Counted from the first letter of the stretch, positions 8,993 through 18,461 are shown. The stretch: 64,000 nucleotides of DNA from Parapedobacter luteus (GCF_900168055.1 NZ_FUYS01000014.1:38723-102722); one strand, 5' to 3'. Numbers and translations: made by a program. The notes: generated from the letters alone by a model not told the origin.

Positions 8993-9023
8993 TTGGGCAG
9001 TATGTGCATTTTGTGTAAGTTTG
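8993..9023 (+). promoter_or_regulatory. Promoter for the arginase-fold gene
   Basis: TTG at 8993-8995, a 20-base spacer, and TAAGTTTG at 9016-9023. It rules out the upstream TTG at 8993 as a start codon and leaves a leader of about 25-30 bases before ATG 9056. Confidence 0.7.
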
Positions 9024-9055
9024 CAACAGTAATTTGCCAGACAACGCACGACAAC

Positions 9056-10237
9056 ATGTCCCTATCTGTTTTCTTTTCTTCCATTGTTTCACAGGATTTC
9101 ACACCGGAAACCGGTTTTCTCGGCTCCCAGATGGGGGCATCAATACAAGTCCACGAACTGGAGTTCCCTGATTTGGAAGTGGATAAACCGGATTTAGCAT
9201 TGTTCGGGGTGCTGGATGACCGGATGGCCATCGGCAACTTAGGCTGTGCTGAAGCGGCAAACATCATGCGCAGGCATTTTTATGCGCTTAATCAGGGCGA
9301 GTACAAACTGCGGTTGGCTGACTTGGGCAACATCAAGCCCGGCGAAACCGTAACGGATACCTATGCCGCAGTGAAGGCGGTATGCACCGAGCTTATCAAA
9401 TCGGGCATTATGCCCATTATCGTAGGCGGCGGCCAAGACATTACTTATGCACAATACCTTGCTTACGAAAAGCTTGAACAAAAGGTTGAAGTAGCGATAG
9501 TGGATTCACGCTTTGATCTCGACCAAGAAAACACCGAAAACGCTCCACTCAATTCGCTTACTTATCTCAACCACATCATTCTCCATCAGCCCGACTATCT
9601 CTTTAATTTGAGCAACCTCGCATACCAGACGTATTTTGTGAGCAGGGAGTCCATCACCATGTATGACAAACTCTATTTCAATGCAATGCGATTAGGCCTC
9701 ATTACCAACGCTGTGGAACATGTTGAGCCCATCATCCGGGCGGCAGACATGATGAGCTTTGATATAAATGCGATCCGGTTTTCGGATGCTCCCGGCAATG
9801 CGTATGCAACGCCCAACGGCTTGTTCGGCGATGAAGCATGCCGCATCTGCCGATATGCAGGCATGAGCGACAAACTCACTTCCATAGGTTTTTATGAGTA
9901 TAATCCCTCGTTTGACAACCGCGAACAAACAGCGATACTGCTGGCGCAGATGATTTGGTATTTTATTGACGGCTTCTACAACCGGAAGCACGATGCTCCG
10001 CTCGTTCCGAAATCTGCCTATATCACCTACCGAACATCGGTGCACAACGATGCCTATGAGCTGGTGTTTGTCAAAAGCAAGAAGTCCGACCGCTGGTGGA
10101 TGCAGGTGCCTTATTCAGGCACCAAATCGGTAAACGAGCGCTACCACCTCGTCCCTTGCCGATATGAGGACTATCAACTAGCGGTGTCTGGAGAAATGCC
10201 CGACTTGTGGTGGAAAACACACCAGAAGCTGATATAG
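9056..10237 (+). CDS. Arginase/formimidoylglutamase-fold protein with degenerate metal site
   Basis: The protein has the ureohydrolase fold: residues PIIVGGGQD, VDSRFDLD and MSFDINAIRFSDAPG occupy the places of the three metal motifs GGGHD, DAHxD and SFDxDxxDP. Both His ligands are replaced (by Gln and Arg) and one Asp of the third motif by Asn, so a normal binuclear manganese centre is unlikely. The rest of the sequence is well conserved in pattern and 393 aa long, longer than true arginases. Proteins like this occur widely in Bacteroidota under the name formimidoylglutamase, but the ligand losses argue against that activity. ATG 9056 follows the promoter above. Confidence 0.8.
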   Translation: MSLSVFFSSIVSQDFTPETGFLGSQMGASIQVHELEFPDLEVDKPDLALFGVLDDRMAIGNLGCAEAANIMRRHFYALNQGEYKLRLADLGNIKPGETVTDTYAAVKAVCTELIKSGIMPIIVGGGQDITYAQYLAYEKLEQKVEVAIVDSRFDLDQENTENAPLNSLTYLNHIILHQPDYLFNLSNLAYQTYFVSRESITMYDKLYFNAMRLGLITNAVEHVEPIIRAADMMSFDINAIRFSDAPGNAYATPNGLFGDEACRICRYAGMSDKLTSIGFYEYNPSFDNREQTAILLAQMIWYFIDGFYNRKHDAPLVPKSAYITYRTSVHNDAYELVFVKSKKSDRWWMQVPYSGTKSVNERYHLVPCRYEDYQLAVSGEMPDLWWKTHQKLI

Positions 10238-10278
10238 TGTCAGCAATCGGTGATCAGTAGCCGGTGGCCGGTTTTTGT

Positions 10279-10286
10279 TATCTTTG
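10279..10286 (+). promoter_or_regulatory. Promoter -7 box for rmuC
   Basis: TATCTTTG ends 6 bases before ATG 10293, which predicts a leaderless transcript. No clear -33 TTG at the usual distance. Confidence 0.5.
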
Positions 10287-10292
10287 TTCATC

Positions 10293-11657
10293 ATGGAATT
10301 GTACTTCATCGTTATTGCCGTTGTTGTCCTGGTCATTGCGGCCTTGCTGTTTTTCAAACGCCCGCAATCACCCACACATAACCCTGAGCAGGAACTGCTA
10401 AGGAAAGAAAAAGAAAACTTGGCTCTCCAACTGGCCCGTGCGGAGCAGCAGATTCAAAGTATGGCGGCCGAAAAGGAGCATATTACCGGCATATTGCGCG
10501 AAGAACAGCAACGCCTGTTGGGCGAACTGCAGCAGGAACGTGAGCGACTAGCCCAGGCTGAACGATCGCTGGAAAGCGCCCGTGCTTATTACAAATCACA
10601 ACAGGAGAGGCTACAAGAGCAGAAAGCCGAAATTGAAACGATCAAGCAGCAGTTCAATACCGAATTTCAGGTGATTGCTAACCGTATTCTGGAAGAAAAA
10701 ACCCAGAAATTTACCGAGACAAACAGTAAGACCCTCGATCAAATACTCAATCCCCTCAAAGAAAAGATTAAGACTTTCGAAGAGAAGGTTGAAAAAACGT
10801 ATCAGACAGAGGCCGCTGAACGCAATACCCTCAAGGGTGTCGTGGAACAGTTAATGGAGCAGAGCCTCCGCATTAAAGATGAGGCCAACAACCTGACAAG
10901 GGCGCTCCGGGGCGACAGTAAAAAACAGGGCAATTGGGGAGAAGTCATTCTTGAGCGGGTATTGGAGCGCTCTGGGTTGGTAAAAGATAGCGAATACCGG
11001 CTACAAGCATCCATGGCCGATGAGGACGGCCGCCGACTTCAGCCCGACGCCATCATCGACCTGCCCGATGAAAAGCACCTGGTGGTTGACTCCAAGGTAT
11101 CACTGCTGGCTTATGAACGCTGGGTAAATGCGGAGACCGATGAAGAACGGGAGATTTTTGCCAAACAGCACATCCAATCGGTAGAAAACCATGTCAAAAG
11201 CCTCTCCGCGAAGAACTATCACGACCTTTACCACATTAATTCACCTGATTTTGTACTTTTATTCATGCCCATAGAATCGGCGTTCAGCATGTCTATCACA
11301 TACAAAGCCGACTTGTTTAGCGATGCTTGGGACCGCAGAGTGGTCATTGTAAGCCCTTCTACCTTACTAGCCACGCTGCGCACGATAGCCAGCATGTGGA
11401 AACAGGAGCGACAGACACGCAACGTGCTTGAAATCGCGAAAGAGGCGGGGGCACTCTACGATAAATTTGTGGGCTTTTTGCAGGACATGGACCGGGTGGG
11501 TGAGCAGTTGAACCGGGCTGTACGTTCGCATGAAGAGGCCACCAAGAAGCTTGGTACCGGCCCCGGAAATGTCATTCGAAAAGTAGAAAACCTCAAAAAG
11601 CTGGGTGCGAGGGCAAGCAAGCAGATTGACAATAATCTGCTGGACGAAGGCGACTAA
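10293..11657 (+). CDS. rmuC: DNA recombination protein RmuC
   Basis: Domains in order: an N-terminal membrane anchor (residues about 3-22, ELYFIVIAVVVLVIAALLFF), a long Gln/Glu-rich coiled coil (about 30-170), then the RmuC nuclease-like domain with GNWGEVILERVLE and VVDSKVSLLAYERW. RmuC limits inversions at short repeats in E. coli. At 454 aa the length is standard. The shorter ATG 10293 start is preferred because the TTG upstream overlaps the -7 box. Its TAA stop overlaps the stop of the opposing transporter gene within CTAA. Confidence 0.94.
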   Translation: MELYFIVIAVVVLVIAALLFFKRPQSPTHNPEQELLRKEKENLALQLARAEQQIQSMAAEKEHITGILREEQQRLLGELQQERERLAQAERSLESARAYYKSQQERLQEQKAEIETIKQQFNTEFQVIANRILEEKTQKFTETNSKTLDQILNPLKEKIKTFEEKVEKTYQTEAAERNTLKGVVEQLMEQSLRIKDEANNLTRALRGDSKKQGNWGEVILERVLERSGLVKDSEYRLQASMADEDGRRLQPDAIIDLPDEKHLVVDSKVSLLAYERWVNAETDEEREIFAKQHIQSVENHVKSLSAKNYHDLYHINSPDFVLLFMPIESAFSMSITYKADLFSDAWDRRVVIVSPSTLLATLRTIASMWKQERQTRNVLEIAKEAGALYDKFVGFLQDMDRVGEQLNRAVRSHEEATKKLGTGPGNVIRKVENLKKLGARASKQIDNNLLDEGD

Positions 11658-12805
11658 AGCGCCACCCGCTCTTCTTGGCTCTGCGGTGCATCAAGCGTTT
11701 CTTTCCGTCGTGCCGGACGCCACTTTGCCATATGCATACGGTGGAGCAAAACCGGCGTGATGGCCATGACCAGCAAGAGCCCTCCCGTTGTAAAGAGATT
11801 CGGAATTTCCAAAAAGAAACCATTAGTGCTGAACACCGCCAGTGCGATCGTCGCCGAGAAGGGCAGCGACAAAGCCAGCACGTTGAGCGCCAATTGAGGG
11901 TTAAACGTAGGCGATGAACCAATTCGCCCGTGTTTTTCCATGGCTGACACGGTGGAAATATGAGCCAAAGGCCAAAAGCTTACAGCACTTTGGGGAAACA
12001 CAATAGCGACGATTGCCAGGGTAGCCGAGAGACCCGGCATCCACAGCAAGCACACGCCACTCAACAGAAAGGTAATTCCGGCCCTGAACAAGAGTAAACT
12101 GATAATTACTCGAAATTGCGTCCATTTAAATTTGACCGTGATGCCGATGAACAGTAAGATAACGGGCGTCATCAAAGCACTCAGCATGGTTATGGGATTG
12201 CTCATAAACGCTGGTAGATCTTGAAAATGCAAACCAAAGCCCAACAAAATAAGCGCCACAAAAATCGCCAAATTTACCGGCTCTTTCATCAGCGTAGCCA
12301 ACAAGGCTTTCAGGCGCTGGCGCCCGCGTACTTTGGGAGCGGTTGCCTGCTTAAAATACCAGTGCATAGCCAATAGGTAACAGAATATGAGCACATATAC
12401 CTTGTTGCCCAAATCGGCGATGCCCCCAAGCGCCACGGCTTCTTTGCCCACATATTCAAGCAAGAAGGGAAAACATGACATGCCCGGCGCCAAAGATGGG
12501 ATAAGCAACAACAGCGTACGCATATCCGCTCCATTACTTCGGATACCATACAATCGTGGCAATACCAGCCAGGTGGCACCGAGCATCGCAAAGTTAAATG
12601 CGACAGCCAAAAGCGGCAGCCAAATCAGGTCGGCGTTCATCTGCGTATTCATCAATGCCACAAAAATAATCGCAGGCAATGCAATGTTCAGGATCAGTAT
12701 TTTAAGGGCCTGATGATGTTCGGCCTTGTGCAAAGCCTTGCGGAGCAAGAGCCCCACAACGATAAGCAGTAAAAGTGATATGGTCTTAGCTATAGCCGGA
12801 TTCAT
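11654..12805 (-). CDS. AEC family transporter (auxin efflux carrier-type permease)
   Basis: A 383-aa inner-membrane protein with about ten hydrophobic segments arranged as in the AEC/PIN family (for example LLLLIVVGLLLRKALH at the N-terminus and NLAIFVALILLGFGLHF mid-protein). Members export small organic acids; the substrate is unknown here. The C-terminus is a basic tail. It ends against rmuC with overlapping stop codons, so the two transcripts must overlap at their 3' ends. Confidence 0.9.
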   Translation of the reverse strand: MNPAIAKTISLLLLIVVGLLLRKALHKAEHHQALKILILNIALPAIIFVALMNTQMNADLIWLPLLAVAFNFAMLGATWLVLPRLYGIRSNGADMRTLLLLIPSLAPGMSCFPFLLEYVGKEAVALGGIADLGNKVYVLIFCYLLAMHWYFKQATAPKVRGRQRLKALLATLMKEPVNLAIFVALILLGFGLHFQDLPAFMSNPITMLSALMTPVILLFIGITVKFKWTQFRVIISLLLFRAGITFLLSGVCLLWMPGLSATLAIVAIVFPQSAVSFWPLAHISTVSAMEKHGRIGSSPTFNPQLALNVLALSLPFSATIALAVFSTNGFFLEIPNLFTTGGLLLVMAITPVLLHRMHMAKWRPARRKETLDAPQSQEERVAL

Positions 12806-12837
12806 TCGAGATAGTGTGTCTTAGGGCTTTACTCGGC

Positions 12838-12874
12838 TTGTATGTCCGCCTGCCATAGCAGGGTAAACATACAA
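12838..12874. repeat. Nested inverted repeat, strong hairpin
   Basis: TTGTATGT (12838-12845) pairs with ACATACAA (12867-12874), and inside it CCTGC (12849-12853) pairs with GCAGG (12858-12862) around a CATA loop. It lies 27 bases after the stop of the leftward aminotransferase gene and before the leftward transporter. There is no T run, so it is not a standard terminator; an mRNA-stabilising or processing hairpin is possible. Confidence 0.55.
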
Positions 12875-12900
12875 ACCGCAGGGAATGTTGAAACCGGGAA

Positions 12901-14076
12901 TTACACGGTGATTTTCTTCAACACGTTGGTAAACAATTCCATTTCGGGCATCGTACCCATGCTGACCCTGCACCATGGTTTTTCGTCGATTTCGAACATG
13001 CGTACACTTACTCCGCCTTCGCGCAATTTTCCCTGAAAGGCTTGAGCATCGCTTTTTATGGGAAAAATAACAAAATTGGTGAGTGAAGGAATATACGGGT
13101 AGCCCAGCGTTTTCAGTTCGTTACACAAATATTCCCGGCATTCTAAATTGAGTTTACGGCTGTTCTCTTGAAAAGCCTTGTCTTGCATGCTGGCGATAGC
13201 CCCACTCAATGAGGTGACACACAAACCCATCGTACCCCTTACAATCGAGTTCAGCGACTTGATTCGCTCTGGCTGAGCGACAATGTATCCGATACGCAGC
13301 CCGGCCATCGAATGGATTTTTGAAAACGTTCGTGCCACGATGACATCTTTGCCCTGCGCCACAAGTCCCACCATCGTATTTGCCGCTGGATCCGGTAAAA
13401 ATTCCAAATAAGCCTCATCAATAAACACCGGCACTTTGGCTGAGACCGTTGAGCAAAACTGCTTCAGTGCGGCCGCCGACGTAATTGACCCCAATGGATT
13501 ATTGGGATTGCAGACATAGATTAGCCTGGTTTCGCTGTCTACAGCAGCGGCCATGGCGTCCAGGTCATGCGCGTAATCAGCCGTCAGGGGCACCGGTTTC
13601 CAAGTTCCGCCGATAGCCCGTGTCGTATTCATCATGGACATGTACGAAGGATCGGCCGAAACAATGTTGCCGCCTTTCAGGAAAAGCGATATCGCAGTTT
13701 TCTCCAACAAATCCGTAGACCCCGGCCCCAGCATAATGTAATCGCGCGTCACACCTTCTTTTTCGGCAATCATATCAATCAGCCGTGCCGCATCTTCATG
13801 CCCGTACCGATTACCGAACCCCACGGCATCGGCCACTGCCTTGCGAACTGATTCCGATGGCCCATATGGGTTCTCATTAGCAGATAAGCGAGCTTGCATT
13901 GCCGGCGCAGTATCGTCCCACGGCAACGTGATGTCTCGCAGTATACCTTGCGGCGATGCGGTGGCTGCAGCCACCTTGTTCTTCCCCAATGAGAGGGACG
14001 GCGCTAATGCTAAACCACCAGCGGCTAGCAAGCTGGACTTAATCCAGGTTCTTCTGTTTGTCATTGTTTTGGTCAT
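12901..14076 (-). CDS. Tat-exported histidinol-phosphate aminotransferase-like PLP enzyme
   Basis: Class I/II aminotransferase fold, 391 aa. PLP-site motifs are YVCNPNNPLGS, FIDEAYLEF and the Schiff-base Lys in TFSKIHSMAGLRIGY. The N-terminus carries a clear twin-arginine signal, NRRTWIKSSLLAAGGLALAP, followed by AAAT-type cleavage residues, so the enzyme should act in the periplasm rather than in histidine synthesis. No other histidine gene is near. Export of the folded, cofactor-loaded protein is consistent with the Tat route. The start may also be the fifth codon. Confidence 0.88.
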   Translation of the reverse strand: MTKTMTNRRTWIKSSLLAAGGLALAPSLSLGKNKVAAATASPQGILRDITLPWDDTAPAMQARLSANENPYGPSESVRKAVADAVGFGNRYGHEDAARLIDMIAEKEGVTRDYIMLGPGSTDLLEKTAISLFLKGGNIVSADPSYMSMMNTTRAIGGTWKPVPLTADYAHDLDAMAAAVDSETRLIYVCNPNNPLGSITSAAALKQFCSTVSAKVPVFIDEAYLEFLPDPAANTMVGLVAQGKDVIVARTFSKIHSMAGLRIGYIVAQPERIKSLNSIVRGTMGLCVTSLSGAIASMQDKAFQENSRKLNLECREYLCNELKTLGYPYIPSLTNFVIFPIKSDAQAFQGKLREGGVSVRMFEIDEKPWCRVSMGTMPEMELFTNVLKKITV

Positions 14077-14360
14077 GGCCTAAATATTACCGTCAATTGT
14101 CTTCCAACAAAAAAATACCACCAAAACTTAATAAAGGTCTCCCAAAATGGAATAGCTAATGCAATATTACGGATTTATACAGACAAAATACCAATAAATA
14201 TGTTATTTTTTTTTAAAAACCTTACCGATACCACATAAAAATCAAACAAAACAACCGAATAATAACCTAAACATAAAACAAAAACACAAAAGCAACACCC
14301 AGTTCACCAAAAACCACCACCAATACTTCCAAGCAAAGTGAAACAAGATATTACAACATC
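14077..14360. other. A-rich intergenic region
   Basis: About 280 bases of A- and C-rich sequence between two leftward genes, with no ORF or RNA I can recognise. It should hold the promoter of the aminotransferase gene, but no clear TAnnTTTG box was found. Confidence 0.4.
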
Positions 14361-14409
14361 TTAACAAATGCTTTACCGATTTATTTACTACCGGCAAGGC
14401 ATTTGTTAA
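14361..14409 (-). terminator. Long hairpin downstream of fabF
   Basis: TTAACAAATGCTTTACCG (14361-14378) pairs with CGGCAAGGCATTTGTTAA (14392-14409): 18 positions, two of them G-T pairs, around a 13-base loop. It lies 28 bases past the fabF stop. No T run follows on the minus strand, so the terminator call is tentative; it may instead protect the mRNA 3' end. Confidence 0.5.
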
Positions 14410-14437
14410 TCAACTGAAAGACCCTGAAATATAAATG

Positions 14438-15676
14438 TTAGACTTTTTTAAAGACAACACTGGCATTATGTCCACCAAAACCAAATGCATTGCTCATAGC
14501 CGCATTGATCGTTCGCGGTAGCGGTTCGTTGGTGACGATGTGGATGCCTTTGGGAATGGCATTATCCAGGTTGTCTACATTGATGGTAGGGGGTACTACT
14601 TGGTCATTGATGGCTTTTATCGCGATTATTGCCTCGATGGCCCCGGCTGCACCCAATAAATGCCCGGTCATTGACTTGGTCGCGCTTATATGCAGGTTGC
14701 TGGTGTCACCTAAAGCAGCGACCACGGCTTTTAGTTCGCTGATGTCACCTATTGGCGTCGACGTAGCGTGCGGATTGAGGTAATCCAGATCTTCCGGAGC
14801 AATTTTAGCCTCTTCCAAGGCCAGTGTCATAGCCTTTGATGCTCCGATTCCCTCTGGATGCGGCGCGGTCATATGGTAGGCATCAGCTGTCATGGCCGCA
14901 CCAACAAGCTCTGCATAAATGTGGGCTCCCCGCTTTTTAGCATGCTCATACTCCTCGAGCACCAGCGCACCAGCACCTTCCCCCATGACAAAACCGTCTC
15001 GATCTTGATCGTACGGTCTGCAGGCATGCAATGGGTCGTCATTGCGGGCCGACATGGCCTTCATTGCGGAAAATCCGCCGATGGAAGCCGGGGTAATAGG
15101 CGCTTCCGAACCGCCCGAAACAAATACTTTCGCCTTGCCCATTTTGATGTAGTTAAATGCGTCCATGAGCGCCGTATTGGAGGTCGCACATGCCGATACC
15201 GCTGTGTAATTGATGCCCTGTAAACCGAATTTCATCGATATCATCCCTGAAGCAAGGTTAACAATAAGCCTAGGGACGAAAAATGGGCTAAACCGAGGCA
15301 CATAACTTCCGGTCACATAGTTTGTCACCTCCTGTTCGAAAGTTTCCATGCCCCCCTGGCCTACACCCCAGATCACGCCAATATCAAACGGATCCATTGC
15401 AGGTAGATCCAACCCTGCATCTTCCAGCGCCTGCGATGCTGCATATAGCGCATATTGAGTAAACAAGTCACTTCGCTTGATTTCATTCCGATCCAGGTAT
15501 TTTTCGGGTGAAAAATCCTTTACCTCACAGGCAATACGGGTACGAAACCGTTCGGCATCAAACCGGGTGATTGATCCGGCACCACTTACACCGCCGAGAA
15601 TATTCTGCCAAAACGTATTGACATCGTTGCCAAGGGGAGTGACGGCCCCCATGCCGGTAATGACCACTCTTGTCAT
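14438..15676 (-). CDS. fabF: Beta-ketoacyl-ACP synthase II
   Basis: Elongating condensing enzyme of fatty acid synthesis, 412 aa. The catalytic Cys is in SACATSNTAL, and the two His residues in NPHATSTPIGD and TKSMTGHLLGAAG; GGHNASVVF ends the protein as usual. Start VVITGMGAVTPLG is the canonical N-terminus. It appears to be a single gene with its own promoter; acpP is not adjacent in this window. Confidence 0.96.
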   Translation of the reverse strand: MTRVVITGMGAVTPLGNDVNTFWQNILGGVSGAGSITRFDAERFRTRIACEVKDFSPEKYLDRNEIKRSDLFTQYALYAASQALEDAGLDLPAMDPFDIGVIWGVGQGGMETFEQEVTNYVTGSYVPRFSPFFVPRLIVNLASGMISMKFGLQGINYTAVSACATSNTALMDAFNYIKMGKAKVFVSGGSEAPITPASIGGFSAMKAMSARNDDPLHACRPYDQDRDGFVMGEGAGALVLEEYEHAKKRGAHIYAELVGAAMTADAYHMTAPHPEGIGASKAMTLALEEAKIAPEDLDYLNPHATSTPIGDISELKAVVAALGDTSNLHISATKSMTGHLLGAAGAIEAIIAIKAINDQVVPPTINVDNLDNAIPKGIHIVTNEPLPRTINAAMSNAFGFGGHNASVVFKKV

Positions 15677-15692
15677 GATTTTACAATTTCGG

Positions 15693-15700
15693 CAAAAGTA
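15693..15700 (-). promoter_or_regulatory. Promoter -7 box for fabF
   Basis: TACTTTTG on the minus strand, 16 bases before the ATG at 15676; short leader of about 10 bases predicted. No -33 element at the usual spacing. Confidence 0.45.
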
Positions 15701-15741
15701 ACAAAAATATACCGAACGGTATAATCTATTTCTCCGACGTA

Positions 15742-18420
15742 TTACAAGCTGAAGATGACTTTTAATACAGCCATGCTGCCGCGTAGCTGATAGTGGCTGT
15801 ATCCCAGTCGATTGGCCGACAGCGAATAGGTTTCGTAAGCGGTGACATCAGCCAGGTTAGTTAGGTTGAGTTCGATATCGGTACGCCATTTGGCTAGGGT
15901 ATAGCGGATATTTGCGTCGGCGAAGAAATAGGAGATGTCATTGAGCTGCGCCTGACTGGTATATTGGTGGCGGCCGTTCACCCGGAGGAAAGTGCTTTTG
16001 AAAGGTGAGTAAGAAACGCTGACTGTCTGGTCGAATAGCCTAATTTGGCGGTCGGGCATATGGGTGGAGGCTTCTCCTGATATCAGTCGGCTGGTCGTCC
16101 AGGTAGCCACGCCGTTGTAATTGAAGCTCACTTTGTTTAAAAGCCGGGCTTCAAAGGCCGGATTTACCGTCAGCGAGCGGTTATTGAAGGGGAGCGTTTC
16201 ACCGTTGAGCACCTGGTTGAAGCGGCTGGTGCCCCAGGATGCTCTCAGGCTGGCTGTCGCCCCGAGGGCAAAGATAAACTTGCTCACGCCCGCGTTGAGG
16301 TTGACGCTGCTCACGTCGTTATCGATTGGCAGGAGCACCGTACGGGCAATGTTGTCCGTGACGACGCTCGCGGCGATGGTATTGGCAGTTGACCTGGCAT
16401 AGGTGACCCCCGCATTCATGAAAAGCATGCTGATCGCACGTTGGAAATGGTACCGCAGCCCTATATTATGGCTGTCGCGCTCCTGCAAGCCGGCGTCATT
16501 CGCCTCCATGCTCCGGTAATTGGTTAGTACCGTACCCCGGAATACCCCGTTGATATTGCCCATGTGGTTGGTATAGCGATAGTCAAGCGAAAGGTAGTCT
16601 TCCCTGGTCATCATGCGTTTCAAACGCATCGACGGATTGAACAGCAGGCGGATTTTCGATTCGTCTAGGGCAAACGCATCGTCGTGATAGGCGATGCGCT
16701 GCACGGCGAGCGGAAGCGTTGCGGTGGCTTCCCACGGTCCCTGCCTGTATTCATATGTGCCGTCTAAAAAAAATTGATGCCGCTGCCAGTGCAGGTTATT
16801 GTCCTCACTGCCGGCATAAGGTGTCTCCCGGCCGTCCGTTTGGGTGAGGTGCAGGGCCGAATGCAGCCGTTGCCATTCGTTGATCACGCCGGTCCGGTAG
16901 CGCTGGCGGATCAACCCTTTGGTGAGCCGGTAGGCGGCCGATGCCCGGCTGAACCAAGAAGGGATTTCACCGAATTGGCGGATACCGGCGAACGGCACGC
17001 CAGCGTTCAGCACTTCTTCGTTGATGCCGGGTGTAATGATAAGCGTCTGGGGCTGATTGAAGTGATTGACATACCAATACAGGTTGATCACGTTGCCGTT
17101 TTTCAGCGCCGGCGTGTACTCCAGCGTGTTGGCAAAGTCGCGTAAGCGGTTGTGCAGGCCCTGGCGCATGTCCATGTCGTTGCTCAGTAAGGCAGACGAA
17201 CCCATATCGCCTGAATAGCTCAGCTTGAATACGTTGTTGAAATAATGCCCTTCTTCATTGGCCATGGCGGTGAGGCTAACACCGGTGAGAAAGGGATCGC
17301 GGCCAATGTCCTGCCATTCGCTGTAGCGAATGGTATCATTGCCTAGGTAGAGTTCGCTCCAACTGTTGTAAGCCATGTCGTTGCCATCCAGCAGGCCGTT
17401 GATGTTTGCCTTTAGCTGAAGCCCATTTTTCAGGTTCACGAGGTTGTTGAGGTTGAGCGACCCGGAGTTATTGAAGTAATAACGCTGCTTGGGCAGTGGC
17501 GGGTTACCCGCGGTGCCCGACGAGAGCAGCGCCTGCGGGCGGGAGTTGCCGGCGCCTGTCAGCATATCGGACAGGCCGAATGCCGTGAAGTCGGACGCAA
17601 GGTCTTCGCCCACGTTGTTGCCCTTGACCACGTTGAGCATCTTGTACTTCTTGTTGAAGAGGATGGAATTCAGCTCGCTGTCATATTGGTGGGGCAGGCC
17701 GGCGCCTGCTTTGACTTGCCCGGTGAGTTTGAGACGTGCCTCATCTTTGATGACGAGGTTGAGTGCCACACGGTCGCTGAGGGTTTTGTTTTTGAGCACT
17801 TTCAGCGGCTGGTGGTTCTGCAGCACCTCCAGCTTCTGCACCATGGCATGGGGGATGGTTTTCGTGCCGATGGCATATTTGTCGTCGAGCAGGTCATCGC
17901 CGTCGATGTAAAAGTTGGAGATGTTCTGCCCGTTGTATTTGATCTGTCCGCTTTCACTCACCTCCATGCCCGGCATACGTTTTAGTACATCCCCGATGCT
18001 GCGGTCTTCTGCCTTGGCAAAGGAGCCTACGTCATAGCGGAGTGTGTCGCCGCGCGTATCGATGCGGGGGCGGCTTTTTACCTTCACCTCTGAGAGGTCG
18101 ATGGGTTTTTCCTGGAGAGTAATGTCATAGTAGCTGCGTTCGCGCGAAATCGGCAGGTTTACACCCGCGTAGCCGAGGTGATTGACCAGCAGGTGGAGGC
18201 TGTCTAAGGGCACTGCGGCAGGCAGGACAATGCTGAAATTGCCGCTCGCATCACTGGTTTTAAAGACCACAATGCGGTCCTGCGGATTGCGCACGGTCAC
18301 ACTGGCATGGGGTACCGGTTTACCGTCAGTAGTTTTGAGCGAACCCTGGATGGTTTGCTGTTGAGCGAGCACACCCGGACCCAAGCAGAGGATGAATAAG
18401 GTAACCAAACATCTTGTCAT
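15742..18420 (-). CDS. Outer membrane beta-barrel protein with carboxypeptidase-regulatory-like domain (TonB-receptor-like)
   Basis: A signal peptide (LVTLFILCLGPGVLA) is followed by a carboxypeptidase-like regulatory domain (about residues 23-105, IQGSLKTTDGKPVPHASVTV), a plug-like region (DVLKRMPGMEVSESGQIKYN), and a large beta-barrel to a C-terminal aromatic-rich end (MAVLKVIFSL). The 892-aa length fits TonB-dependent-receptor-like outer membrane proteins. It follows the GLPGLI gene by 41 bases on the same strand, a pairing common in Bacteroidota. Substrate and energy coupling are unknown; a TonB box was not identified. The region is richer in G+C than its flanks. Confidence 0.85.
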   Translation of the reverse strand: MTRCLVTLFILCLGPGVLAQQQTIQGSLKTTDGKPVPHASVTVRNPQDRIVVFKTSDASGNFSIVLPAAVPLDSLHLLVNHLGYAGVNLPISRERSYYDITLQEKPIDLSEVKVKSRPRIDTRGDTLRYDVGSFAKAEDRSIGDVLKRMPGMEVSESGQIKYNGQNISNFYIDGDDLLDDKYAIGTKTIPHAMVQKLEVLQNHQPLKVLKNKTLSDRVALNLVIKDEARLKLTGQVKAGAGLPHQYDSELNSILFNKKYKMLNVVKGNNVGEDLASDFTAFGLSDMLTGAGNSRPQALLSSGTAGNPPLPKQRYYFNNSGSLNLNNLVNLKNGLQLKANINGLLDGNDMAYNSWSELYLGNDTIRYSEWQDIGRDPFLTGVSLTAMANEEGHYFNNVFKLSYSGDMGSSALLSNDMDMRQGLHNRLRDFANTLEYTPALKNGNVINLYWYVNHFNQPQTLIITPGINEEVLNAGVPFAGIRQFGEIPSWFSRASAAYRLTKGLIRQRYRTGVINEWQRLHSALHLTQTDGRETPYAGSEDNNLHWQRHQFFLDGTYEYRQGPWEATATLPLAVQRIAYHDDAFALDESKIRLLFNPSMRLKRMMTREDYLSLDYRYTNHMGNINGVFRGTVLTNYRSMEANDAGLQERDSHNIGLRYHFQRAISMLFMNAGVTYARSTANTIAASVVTDNIARTVLLPIDNDVSSVNLNAGVSKFIFALGATASLRASWGTSRFNQVLNGETLPFNNRSLTVNPAFEARLLNKVSFNYNGVATWTTSRLISGEASTHMPDRQIRLFDQTVSVSYSPFKSTFLRVNGRHQYTSQAQLNDISYFFADANIRYTLAKWRTDIELNLTNLADVTAYETYSLSANRLGYSHYQLRGSMAVLKVIFSL

Positions 18421-18461
18421 ATATACAGTCTGCTATTTTTCCGACAGTCCGAAGGGTACAA

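Noticed and set aside
14361..14409. Transposon end or attachment site
   Set aside because: The inverted repeat is single, close to the fabF 3' end, and has no flanking duplication or mobile gene.
16774..17145. Antisense frames in the GC-rich beta-barrel gene
   Set aside because: High G+C produces long shadow frames; the minus-strand protein is clearly the gene.
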